Source: Proteles cristata cristata
Taxonomy: Eukaryota; Chordata; Mammalia; Carnivora; Hyaenidae
NCBI GenBank assembly: GCA_017311185.1
Contig: JAESUZ010003526.1
Location: 682,001 to 746,000, forward strand
Length of the DNA stretch: 64,000 nucleotides
Direction: 5' to 3'
The position numbers and the translations under genes were made by a program. Below, in pieces: positions 29,047-41,000 of this stretch (positions are counted from its first letter, which is position 1; the number at the start of each line of letters is the position of its first letter). Below the pieces are notes generated by a model. The model was not told where the DNA came from and searched no databases. It saw only the letters and a program-made list of their open reading frames with translations.

Positions 29047-32000
29047 CGTGAGCAGGGGAGGGTCAGAGAGAGAGGGGAGTCACAGAATCTGAAACAGGCT
29101 CCAGGCTCCGAGCTGGCAGTCAGCACAGAGCCCGACGCAGGGCCCGAACCCACGAACCGCAAGTTCATGACCTAAGTGAAAGTCAGACGCTTAACCGACT
29201 AAGCCACCCAGGCGCCCCTTGAACCAACTTTTTAAATCTCAGAACTCCTGGGAATATACAAAGAAGCAAGAGCATCCTTTGTTTTCCTGCTAGTGAGTAA
29301 ACAGGGAGAAGGAGGAAGGGACGGGACTGGGCACCTCGCTCCTCCTCGAGGGCCTGAGCATGACCTGGCAGCAGAGCCCTGTTGGCCTGACCAGTCCTCA
29401 CTGTCTCGGTGGCCCAGCAGTGTTGCGATTGGTCCCTGGAGCCATAGACAAGGTCGGAGGGACCGCCTTGCTTTGCCCTCTACTGGTGCCAGGACCTTAA
29501 TGAGAATTAAAAATACCTGCTCTGCTACCGTAGTAGCGAGCGCAGCGCAAGGTGATAACGTCGAGTCGCTACGCAGCAGATCTGACACCCACGTAGTGGT
29601 GTGTGTCAACTGTAGTTGGGTAATAACTACTCAAATCAAATCGAGTCAAAAACACCCCCTCCGTCTCCTAGTCCTCGGGGGGCTCATCAGAACGCAGAGG
29701 AAACAGTGTAAGAGTAAGAGGGAGGCTATGATATGACACAAATAGGAGGCTGCTAACTGAGGCCCAGACCATTGTCTCCATCTCTTTGATTCCATCTGGT
29801 TCTGTGGCTTCTCTATTGAAAGTTTGAGACTTTTTTATGAAGTTTGTTGTTGGCGTGAAAAGGTAACTACTCCTCTCTTCTAGGAACTTACCCAGTCAGG
29901 TAGGGGTAGAAAATGAGAGTAAAATGAGGGCCTCCAGCCTTTGAATTTGAGTTGGTAGAAAGCAAAGTGAATAGAATATACTCAACTCGCACAATAGGGA
30001 GACAGGTGCATCCACTGAGCACAGGACATTTCACTTCATAAGCAAACCAGCAAAATTTGTCCCCAGGAATGTTAGCACTGATGCTAAGAACAGCCACTGT
30101 GGTCATAGGAAGCTGCATGGAAATGTCAAGCATTACAAATCCCCAAATCGTGTACAGAACTTCTGGGAAGTTTCCATCAGGAGCAAATGACCGTAACAAG
30201 GTGGGGGAAACCTCTGAGTCACGAGCAGCCAGGCTCCCTGAGAAGGAGATGCTAGCCCAGCCTGTCGCTGGGGCCGGCTCGGGGGGACTTAGGCTAATGG
30301 CAGGAATGAGGAGACATCCACCTGGCCGGTCCTTCCCGCCTGCGCACGAGCGGCCTCACGAGCACGTGTCCCCCAGACTGGTCTGCGCTGGGCTGAGCAG
30401 TAGGCTGAGGTGTGGCCCTCAAGTGGCATTGAACTAGAGAAAGGCAGCTGTGTTTCTGAGGCTCCTAGGACCTCAGGATTCCTCAAATTTCATCTCTCTT
30501 AACAACCCCTTTTTAGTAGCTTTACTGACATACAGTTCACATACCGTACAGTTCACCCATTTACAACGCAGGGGCAAACTTGCTGGCTCAGTCAGAAGAA
30601 CATGCGACTCTTGATCTCAGGGACATGAGTTCGAGTCCCACGGTGGGCACAGAGCCTACTTCAAAACATAACAAAATAAAACGTGTAGTTCATTGGCTTT
30701 TAGTATAGTCATGGCGTTGTACAACTGTTGACTCAGTTTTGAACTTCTAAATCCAATACATGGTCACTGGACACGATCGCTGAAGTACCAGAAAAGGTGA
30801 AGATTCTCTGAAGGACTTTATACCTGTGTTCTAAAATACAGCTGCTCCTGTCTGTTTGCTTTGACATTTATAGTTGTTAGAATATCGAGTAAGTAATTTA
30901 TTTTAATAAAACCATTTAAATAGTTGAGTTTTAGCCATGGTCTTCCTCTTGTACACAACGTGGAAAATTAACTATTAAGTTGGAGGTCACTGGTCTCTTA
31001 GCTGCCTCACCTTCACGAACGAGCACAGTGTTTTTACAAAGTTCATGTGCCTCCTGGAAGTGGAATCCCAGAATTATGAAGAATGGGCGTCAGGTAGCAT
31101 TTTCTTTGCAGTTCGGAGCCAGCCACCAGCAGGATGAAGGGACATTTCTAGGGAGGCCCAGCGGCAGGCACAGGGCCTAGGAACCCAGCCTCGGGAGGGT
31201 CACGGCCAGGCCGTCTGCTCACTCACCGGACAGGTTTCAAAGCTTCTGCTGAGGTTGCGCTAGACTTGCTCTGCGCCGGGAAGATGGGTCACACTGCTCC
31301 ACCTCCCCGGGGCTGGTATATAAACAAGAATGCTCGTTTACTCATTTCTAAAATGAGGTACGTGTTCAGAAGTTCTCCCTGACGTAGTGGCCAGTGGGTG
31401 TTAATCCCCCCAGAAGGGGGTCTACATGGAAAGCCAGACCCATAAGTGGAGAGTTTTTGGTGGGCCTGTAATCCATGAGGGTAGGGGTTTCGACAGCTTA
31501 CATGCCCGACAGCAGCTAGACCTACTGTAGGAAGCCCACGCCTGGTTTGGGGGCCAGGGGTTGCTGGCCATGTCTCTTCCTCTCTGACTTTTTTTTTTTT
31601 TTTTTTTTGACGACCTTCCCACAGAGAAGAGTTTTTCCTTTGGTTTTATAAGTTACGCCAGTTTGGCTATAGTCAAGTACTTGAGTTTTCTGGTCCTGCC
31701 CTGAGAGGTAATTCTTTTTTTTTTTTTTTTTGGTGACTTCTGTACATATTGACTCTCACTCATTAGGCAGTATTTATTTTATTTTTGGTCTCAGAGTTTG
31801 GGGGTACCCTCAATCACCCTGATCTACCTGAAGCGTTTTTAAAGAGAAGACAGTGCAGAATCCGCTCACTTGGAAAACTTTCCATTTGAACCATAAGTAT
31901 TTTCTTCGTATTGTAAGAGGGGCCCTTTATCATTTTCTTCTTTGCTCTCTTGTGGAAGTTAAAAAAAATGTTAAAGCTCAAATCTCAGAAAATCAATATG

Positions 32001-35000
32001 TATAGCTTTTCATTTACAATCTCAAGACATGGCTTGCTCAAGAGTGGCTTAGTCGGTTAGTTGTCCGACTCCGGTTCAGGTCATAATCTCACAATTCGTG
32101 GATTCGAGCCCCGCGTCGGGCTCAGTGCTGATAGCTCAGAGCCTGGAGCCTGTTTCAGATTCTCTGTCTCCTCCTTTCCACCCCTCCCCCGATGGTGCGC
32201 TTGTCTCTCTCTGTCTCTCAAAAAAGAATCAACATTAAGATGAACTAATTTAAAATCTCAAGTCAGGTTCTGATACAGAACTTTCCCCCTTAGTAGTTCT
32301 TCCTAAAACAGACGAGTATGATTTATTTATACCATTAAAACCAGGTTTCCATTTAGGAAATCTCCTCTTTAATTTCTCCACTCTGCATGTATAAATACCT
32401 GAACAAGGAGCCCAGCCACGGTGTTGGGGTAAAGGGTTGCGGTTCGGTGGGGCATGAGGGTGTTATAGATCTCAGAGTTCACTGTGAAGACAGCAGGCGG
32501 CCCTGGTGGTGTGTCGTGAAGCCCCTTCAGTCCGCTCTGGTGGCCGTGCTGTTTGCTGGGAGCCGCTGAACCCGTGTAGGTGCCTGTCAGCCACATCCCC
32601 AGCTGCGTCATGGCAGGCCAAGCCCAGAGAAGTAGCAAACCCATCAGAACAGATTTATTTTGTTTTATTAAAAAAATTTTTTTAATGCTTATTTTTGAGA
32701 GAGGGAGAGCATGAGCCGGGGACTAACAGGGGCGGGGGGGGGGAGGGAGGGCAGAGAGAGAGAGAAAGAGAAAGTGAGACAGAGGATCCAAAGCGGACTC
32801 CACGCTGACAGCAGTGAGCTCATTGTGGGGCTCAAACTCACGAACCGCCAGATCATGACCTAAGCCAAAGTCAGTCACTTAACTGACTGAGCCACCCAGG
32901 CTCCCCGGAACAGATTTATTTTAAATGCATGCAGATGTTTGATGCAGAAAAAGAGGGGCTTCCATAGTGTCTGAAGAAGAAAGTAGGGTGGTCCCAGGGA
33001 CATTAGGGCTGTAATCGTGGTTTGCCGGGCCACTGGCCACTAGTATCACACTCCCAAGAAGCACCAGGGGCTGGCAGCTGGGCTGAAGGGTTGGTTGGTT
33101 GGTTGGTCAGTTAATTGGGTTTTACAAATGCAGAGAAATGGTGGACTTCTTACATTGCTAACTTTTTCTTCCATTAGTGTTTTTCAAAATCTTTGGTGCC
33201 TCCTTCTTAGCAGATGAACAAATAGCAAATAAAATTAACGAGAGCATTCTAAGCACCCAATCAGGGTGACAGCTTCCCTTTTCCCCATGGTTATTTTTAA
33301 CGTTGTGATCTTCCATCGCAGACAAGGTTTACATGTGTTCTCCCTAGTATAAATTGTCTTCATTCATATGATAAAATTAAATGTTACCCTAGCATAGCAA
33401 GGTGTTCTGCAAAAAAGAAACAAAACAAAACAACAACAACAAAACAAAACCCAAAAAACCCACCCCCTGGAAATCTGAAGACTGTGCACAGGAGACAAAT
33501 GACTGAGCTGGTTTGGGAACCAGTGGGCGTGAAGTGAGGAGACTTAGCTGTGAGTACTGTGATTGTGGAGCCTTCCGGGTGTTTTCCTTGGAAAGTAAAA
33601 TCAACCTAGTTACCATCTGCTTTGTATCCTAGAATACTCAGAATTTACTTGCCCAGGTTCTCTCCCCGAGTGATCAGTACATAACAGTAAGGTCAAGGAA
33701 GGGTTCTGGCAAAGTCCATAACGCCCAAGAGTCTTGGTGGGAAATCTCCGACCCAGGTCGACTCCACAGCCATCGGCAAATCTCTGGGCCTAACTCCAGG
33801 TTGTTGCTTACCCAGGGTGACCGTCTTTTCAAAATCCTAGGTAGAAGTTCAAAAGCAAGGTTGATTTTTCCTTTGGGAAAGGTTAAAACTACCGTTCAAC
33901 ATGTTTTGGTATTTGGGTTTTGACCACAGGAGTATCCAACCCTCACGACCTTCTTTGAAGGAGAAATAATCAGCAAAAAACACCCTTTCCTAACGCGGAA
34001 GTGGGATGCGGACGAAGACGTTGACCGGAAACACTGGGTGAGTAGGCGTTCGGTCCGCTCGGGGCCGCCCGGGTGCTGCCGGGAAGCCAAGGAACTTAGC
34101 CCCCGGGGTCTTATCCCTGTGCCGCGTCCGCCCTGCCCACGCGTCCACTGTTCTTCCCCGGCTGCTGTGGGTGTGCACCCCGCCAGACGCGCATCAGTGG
34201 CCGCTGTCTTCAGGGTTGGCAGGAGGCGGAGATGCGGTTCCTGGAGAGCGGCTCCCTCCCCCCCCCCGCCGTCTCCTGCGCATGGGCAGAGCCACGGGGC
34301 CGGCCTCTGACCCCGGCTCCCGACCCCCGCGTCCGGGCTCGGCCGAAGTACCGTCAGCATGCCCCCGACCCCGAGTGTGTTGTAGCTCGCCAGCAGTGAG
34401 CACTTGGAGGCTACTCAGGGTCAGTGCCCCTCAAGTCCTCTCACTGCCTTTCACACAAGCTGTTGTGTCGTCAAAAACCCATTTCTCTACCTGTCAGAAT
34501 AGCCTTTCGGTTTAGTTGACCAAGGTGATGATGGAGTTTGGTTTAACACTCGGGGAGTCCAGTGTGCCCGCCCTCTAAACACATTGGCAATGATTGTGTC
34601 AGTAATGAAAGTTCTAGAACTCCTCGTACTTCCCACTGCCACTCACACCTGGCGTTCAAGTCCCTCCTGATTCTGGCATAGTAGTCCCTGCCGCACTCCC
34701 TCGTCTGAGTTACCGTCACTGTAGATTAGCTGCTTTGCTTATTAATGTGTCCTACTTGAGATAGGAAAGGAACATCTTTCAAATGTTGAGTTTCAATCAA
34801 ATTTAAGCTTGAGCTTTTAAAACCATTCATTTGTAAGCTGCATGTTTTTTGGTTTTTGTTTTTTTGTGGGTTTTTTTTTTTTATTATTTCTAGGAGAGAG
34901 AGAGAGAGCGTGAGCAGGGGAGGGTCAGAGAGAGTCACAGACTGAAACAGGCTCCAGGCTCTGAGCTGGCAGTCAGCACAGAGCCCAACGCGGGACTCGA

Positions 35001-38000
35001 ACCCACGAACTGCGAGATCATGACCTAAGCGAAAGTTGGACACTTAACCGACTAAGCCACCCAGGCGCCCCTGTAAGCTACATGTTTTGACTGTTGCAGC
35101 AAATAGCACCAAAAGTCAGTCATTTGTGACCCATAATACGAGAGAATGAACAAGATCTAAGTCTCTGAGGATTCTCAGCTGGGGGCCCGAGTGGCTCAGT
35201 CAGTTAAGTGTCTGACTCTGGGGTCACCTCGGATCATCATCTCCCAGTTCATGAGCTGGAGCCCCGTGTCGGGCTCTGCACTGGCAGCTCAGAGCCTGCT
35301 TGGGATTCTTTCTTTCTCTCCTTCTCTTTGCCCCTCCCCTGCTTGCTAGCTCTCTCTTTCTCTCAAAATAAGTAAACTTAAAAAAAAAGCCAGTTGGGAA
35401 GCCTGAGTGGCACACGGTGGTGCTGCCGTCAGAATATAGTGGAGGGCTCCTCAGTGCCACCTGATGCCACCCTGCCCAGGGCTGGCTCTTCCCTCATGGC
35501 TCGACACATCACGAGGTGGCGCCTTCCCTTCCCAGATGGCCCCCGTGAAGACGATCTTCCTTGTACCGATGACAGCCTGTCTCCCATCCTGCTTCGTTTT
35601 CCAGCTCAACTTGGTTCTGCAAAAGAGCAAGCTCTTTGAGACTCCACGGAAAGTCAGTTCTAAGTTAGGTTGGCTGCAAATTAAATACACAGAAAGCAAC
35701 TCCTAATTTTCCAGACTCCCATTAGAATACTGGAAAGTATCTGGACCCGTCTTTGTTAGGCTGAATTGAAATATTTTGAGGGAGAGAGTGTCCAAAAAGG
35801 CCCCCCTGGACTCTGGCACACCGCCAGATGTAGTAGGACCAGGAGCTGGGCCTAAGAGCTCTTGACCTCACCCAGCAGCCTGGTGACGTGTGAGGGACTC
35901 GGGGGTCTCCCATAACTCTCCCAGCCCACACAGGAGTCCCAGATTCCCATGTGGGCTCCTAGAGCTGGTGGTGCGTTCTGTCTGTCGGGTTGGCAGCGCC
36001 TGATGCAGGCGAACCTCAGAGGTAGTGCAGGTTCTGTTCCAGAAAACGGCAAGAAAGCAAGGCTAATGAATTTTGTTGGTTTCCCAGTGCGTATAAAACT
36101 TCTGTGTATGCTACACTGTACTTTGTTAAGTATGCAATAGCATTATGTCTAAAACAACATGCATACCTTAATTTTAAAATAAGTTATTACTAAAAAATGC
36201 TAACCATCATCTGAGCTTTCAGCAAGTCCTTGTCTTGCTGGTAGAGGATCTTTTTTTTTTTTTAAAGTTTGTTTATTTTGAGAGAGAGTGGGGTGGGGGG
36301 TGGGGGGCAAGTCAGAGAGAGAAGCAAGAGAGAATCCCAAGCAGACTCTGCACTGCTAGACCTGACTCAGTCCCACGAATGGTGAGATGGTGACCTGAAT
36401 TGAAATCAGAGTCGGACGCCCAACCAACGGAGCCACCCAGGCACCCCCCTGGTAGAGGGTCTTACCTGATGGGGACGGCTACTGACCGATCGGGGTGGTG
36501 GTTGCCAAAGGTCGGAGTGGCTGTGGCAGTTTCCTAAAATAAGAGAACGGTGAAGCGTGCCACATCGGTTGGCCGACTCTTCCTTTCACAAATGGTTTCT
36601 CTGTGGTATGGGGCTCTGATAGCATCTGACCCTCAGTAGAACTTCTTTCAAAATTGGATTCAATCCTCAAACCCTGCTGCTGCTTTACCAACTGAGTTCA
36701 TGTAATACTCTAAGTCCTGTGTTGTCATTTCGACAGTCTTCGGCATCTTCACCAGGAGTAGATCTCGTCTCAGGGAACCACTGTCTTTGCGCGTCCACAA
36801 GAAGCAACTCCGTGTCCATTCAGGTTTCATCCTGAGAGTGCGCCCTTCAGTCACGTGTTCCGGCCCAGCTTCTGACTCGAGCTCCTGCTGTTCCCCCCCA
36901 TCTGCCTCCACTGGAGCCTTGAGCCCCTCAAAGTCCTCTGTAGAGTAGGAATCAGCGTCTTCCAAACCCCCATTAATATTGATTGTTTGATCTCTTCCCG
37001 TGAATCACAGATGTTCTTGATGGCACCTAGAATGGTGAATCCTTTCCAGAAGGTTTTCAGTCTACTCTGCCCACTTCCATCAGAGGAACTGCTACCTATG
37101 GCAGCTATAGCCTTATAACCTATATTTCTTAAACAAGAGGGCTTGAAAGTTAAAATCACGCCGTGGCCCACAGGCTGCAGAATGGATGTGGTGTGGGCAG
37201 GCACGAAGAACACGAATCTCGCTGTCCGTCTCCATCAGAGCTCTTGGGTGACCAGGTGCAACGTCCATGAGCAGGAATCTTTTTTTCTGAGCAGTCAGTC
37301 TCAACAGTGGGCTTTAAATATTGAGTAAACTGTGTAAACAAAGGTGCTGTCATCCAGGCTTCTTTCTGTTAGTGGAGTGCAGGCAGAGTAGATTTAGCAG
37401 AATATTTTGAGGCCCTAGGACTTTCAGAATGGTGAATGAACATTGGCTTCAATTTCAAGTCACCTGCTTCATTAGCCCCCAATAGGAGAGTCGCCTGTCC
37501 TCTGAAGCTTCGAAGCCAGGTGTTGGCTGCTCCTCTCTGGCTCTGAGAACCCTAGATGGCGTCTGTGCCCAACGGAAGGCTGTTCTGTTGAGTGTGGCCA
37601 TCTTCACGAGTTACCTTAGCTCCATCTTCTGGGTATCCTGCCTCAGCTTGTGCATGAGCACTTGACATTTCACCTTGCACGTTTATGTTATGGAGACGGC
37701 TTCTCTCCTGAAACCTCCTGCGCGCGCGCGCACGCATGCATGTGCGCACACACACACACACACACACACCAGCTTCAGACTTTCCTTCAGCAGCGTCCTC
37801 ACCTCTCAGCCTTCACAGAACTGAAGAGCATTAGGGTCTTGGCTCTGGATTAGGCTTTGGCTTCAGGAAATGTTGGGGCTGGTTTGCCCTTCTGTCCAGA
37901 CCGCTGAACCTTTCTGCATGCTAGTAATAAGGCTGTTTCACTTTCTTATCATTCATGCATTCACTGGAGTGAACTTTTCCTTTCCTCTGGGAACTTTTCC

Positions 38001-41000
38001 TTTGCATTAACAACACAGCTGTTTGGTGCAGGAGGGCAGGCTTTCACCTTCTCTTGGGTTTCGATGCCTCTCTCACTAAGCTTAATTGTGTCTAGCTTTT
38101 GATTTCAAAGGAGACACATGCAACTCTTCCTTGCACTGGAACGCTTCGATACCATCGCATGTTTTTTAATTGGCCTTGTTTCAGTATTGTTATGTCTCAG
38201 GGAAGAGAGAGGCCTGAGGAGACGGAGACAGATAGGGGAACGGCCAGTGAGTGGAGTAGTCAGAACGCACACAGCAGTTATCGGTTAAGTTTGCTGCCTT
38301 CTATGGGCCCCCAAACAATTACAGCAGTAATATAAAAGATCTCTGATCACAGAGGCGCCTGGGTGGCTCAGTTGGTTGAGCGACTGACTTCAGCTCAGAT
38401 CATGGTCTCACAGTTCGTGAGTTCGAGCCCCACATCCGGCTCGCTTCTGTCAGCACAGAGCCCACTTCAGATCCTCCATCCCCCTTATCTCTCAGCCCCT
38501 CCCCCACTTGCACTTTTTCTCTCAAAAATAAAATTTAAAAAAAATCACTGATCGCAGGTCACCATAATAAATAAAATAGTAATAAAAAAGCTTGACGTCA
38601 TGCAAGAATTACCAAAACGTGACACAGAGACACAAAGTGACCAAATGCTGTTGGAAAAATGACACCAATAGACTTGTTCAATCAGGGTTGCCAGGAACCT
38701 TCAAGTTGTAAAAAGTGCAACATCTGCAAAGAGCAATAAAGTGAAGCTAATAAAACGAGGACTGCCTGGGCACCTGGGTGGCTCAGCCTATTTAGTGTCC
38801 TGCTCTGGCTCAGGTCATGATCTCCCATTTCGTGGGTTCAAACCCTGCGTTGGGCTCCGTGCTGACAGCTCAGAGCCTGGAGCCTGTTTCTGATTCTATG
38901 TCTCCTTTGCTCTCTGCCCTTCCCCTGCTCATGCTCCATCTCTCTCTCTCTCTCTCTCTGTCTAAATAAACATTAAAAAACAAAACAAAAAACAGGACTG
39001 CCTATAAACTGGAATCAGAGACCTTGTATAATTTTACCCTCGGGTTTCCCAAGTGGTGGTAAAGTGGTGGGTATCATGATGGTAACATAAAGTCCAGACT
39101 CCATAACTTTAATCCGTTGAGGATAGAAATATATATGTGACAAATTCTTTGAGTTAACAATTCTGTATCTTAAATTTTGTTCATAGTGTAATTCTTATAA
39201 AATTAGTACATGCTTGTTTTTAAATAACAGAAGGAAAAATATCATCTATAGTAATAATACCCAAAGCTACAACAAGTATTAACCTGTTTTGTTTTGTTTT
39301 GTTTTGTTTTTTTAACAAAAACAGGATTGGGACGCCTGGGGGCTCGGTTAAGCCTCCGACTTTGGCTCAGGTCATGATCTCACAGTTCATGAGTTCGAGC
39401 CCCACATCAAGCTCTGTGCTGACAGCTCAGAGCCTGGAACCTGCTTCAGATTCTGTGTCTCCCTCTCTCTCTGCCCCTCCCCCACTCATGCTCTGTCTCT
39501 CTCTGTCTCAAAAATAAATAAACTATAAAAATAATTTTAAAAAATAGGATCATGAGACACAGTTTTGTAATCTATTTCTGGTCTCCTTTTATAAAAGAAA
39601 GTAATCATATATTACCCACTTCCAATTCCTTCTTCGCTACCCTGCCCCCAGCCCCTCTACTCTGCCGGAGGACCCCCCTGTAGCAAGCCTTCTCTCCCCC
39701 TTTGCTGTGACGGGCCAGCTCTCAGTTGTTCTGCGCGACTCTCGTTGCGACCATTGACTCCCCTACAGAGAGGTCACTGGTCATTCCCGGCTTTGTCTGC
39801 GCTAAGGTGTCCTGAGAAAGGGCCCCCGGAACAGCATCCGCTCCAGCCCGGGGCCTTTCCTCAGGCCACATGAACTGGGCAGGCATAGCCCCATGATGCC
39901 TCGGCTGGAGTCCAGCTCTGAGGTCACCGGCGGGGACCTCGGGCTCCCCTCCCAGTCCTCGGCCAGTGCTGCTCGGGTCGGGCCACATCCAGCGACCGTC
40001 ACGCCTTTGCGAAGGCAGTGTCCACCGGGCATAGAATGGCGCCTTCCGGCCCCAGCCTCTCCCTCCGTACGTCAGTTCTCATGCCGTGTCTTTTGCTTTC
40101 AGGGCAAGTTTCTGGCTTTTTATCAGTATGCAAAATCATTTAATTCCGATGACTTTGATTACGAAGAGCTGAAGAATGGAGATTACGTCTTCATGAGGTG
40201 GAAGGTAAGGCCCCAGCGAGGGCGGTCTTCCGGTCCTCACGCGGTGCCTGTACGCGCTCATGACGGCAGGCGCAGCTCCAGGCCCCGCAGGCAGGCTGCT
40301 GCCCTCCCAGGCCGTTTGTCTCTAAACTGGTGGTGGTCAGCTGATGAATTCGTGGCTGGGGGCCAGTCCCCCGGGTGTCCTGTGGACTCGGGAGAGCTAG
40401 ACTCAGTCACCCGTCACCTCCCGTTCGCGGCCACGGGCTGAGACCCCTTTAAGGGACCGTTCCCTCACCACATCCTTGCCGAAGGCTGGTGCAGTCTCAG
40501 CTTGTCTGGTTCCCTCCAGCTCAGGAAATGAGGGACCAGGAATGGAATTTGGGTTTTCCACTCACCAGCCCTCAGAGAACTGCATCTGGCTGGACTCGAC
40601 AGATTGGCTTTGGGGCTGACGAGGCTTTTGTGCTCCCTGTTTTGATAGCATGATAGTTACGGTGTTCCAGCTGCAGGATAGCAAACTCATGAAGCAAGTG
40701 TGTGAAAGCGCTTTGTGAATGGACAGCCACTTCCAACCGCTGCTCCCCAGTCTGTGGGGGAAAAGCTGTTGTATCTTGAAATCTTGCCAGCTCTCCTGAA
40801 AGCCAATCACTGAGAGTAGTGATTCCCAATCTTTTTTTTTTTTTTTAATGTTTATTTATTTTTGAGAGAGAGAGACTGAGTACCAGCGGAGGAGGGTCAG
40901 AGAGAGCGAGACACAGAATCCGAGGCAGGCTCCAGGCTCTAAGCTGTCATCACAGAGCCCCATGCGGGGCTCGAACCTGTGAATTGCAAGATCATGACCT

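Larger units (their letters stand above)
36006..38768 (-). mobile_element. Full-length Tigger1-type DNA transposon relic
   Basis: Both ends are present: CAGGCGAACCTCAGAG at 36006 and ACGAGGACTGCCTG ending at 38768, which are inverted copies of each other. Minus-strand frames between about 38150 and 36480 give pieces of a pogo/Tigger DDE transposase: [80 protein letters not shown] and [14 protein letters not shown]. The pieces lie in different frames with stops between them, so the gene is dead. Two SINEs (36251-36449 and 38353-38547) and a (CG/CA)n tract at 37721-37769 interrupt it. The internal length without SINEs is about 2.4 kb, as expected for Tigger1. Confidence 0.9.

Noticed and set aside
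30582..30649. A functional tRNA-Lys gene
   Set aside because: Arms are imperfect, the acceptor stem does not pair, and an A-rich SINE tail follows, so it is a repeat copy.
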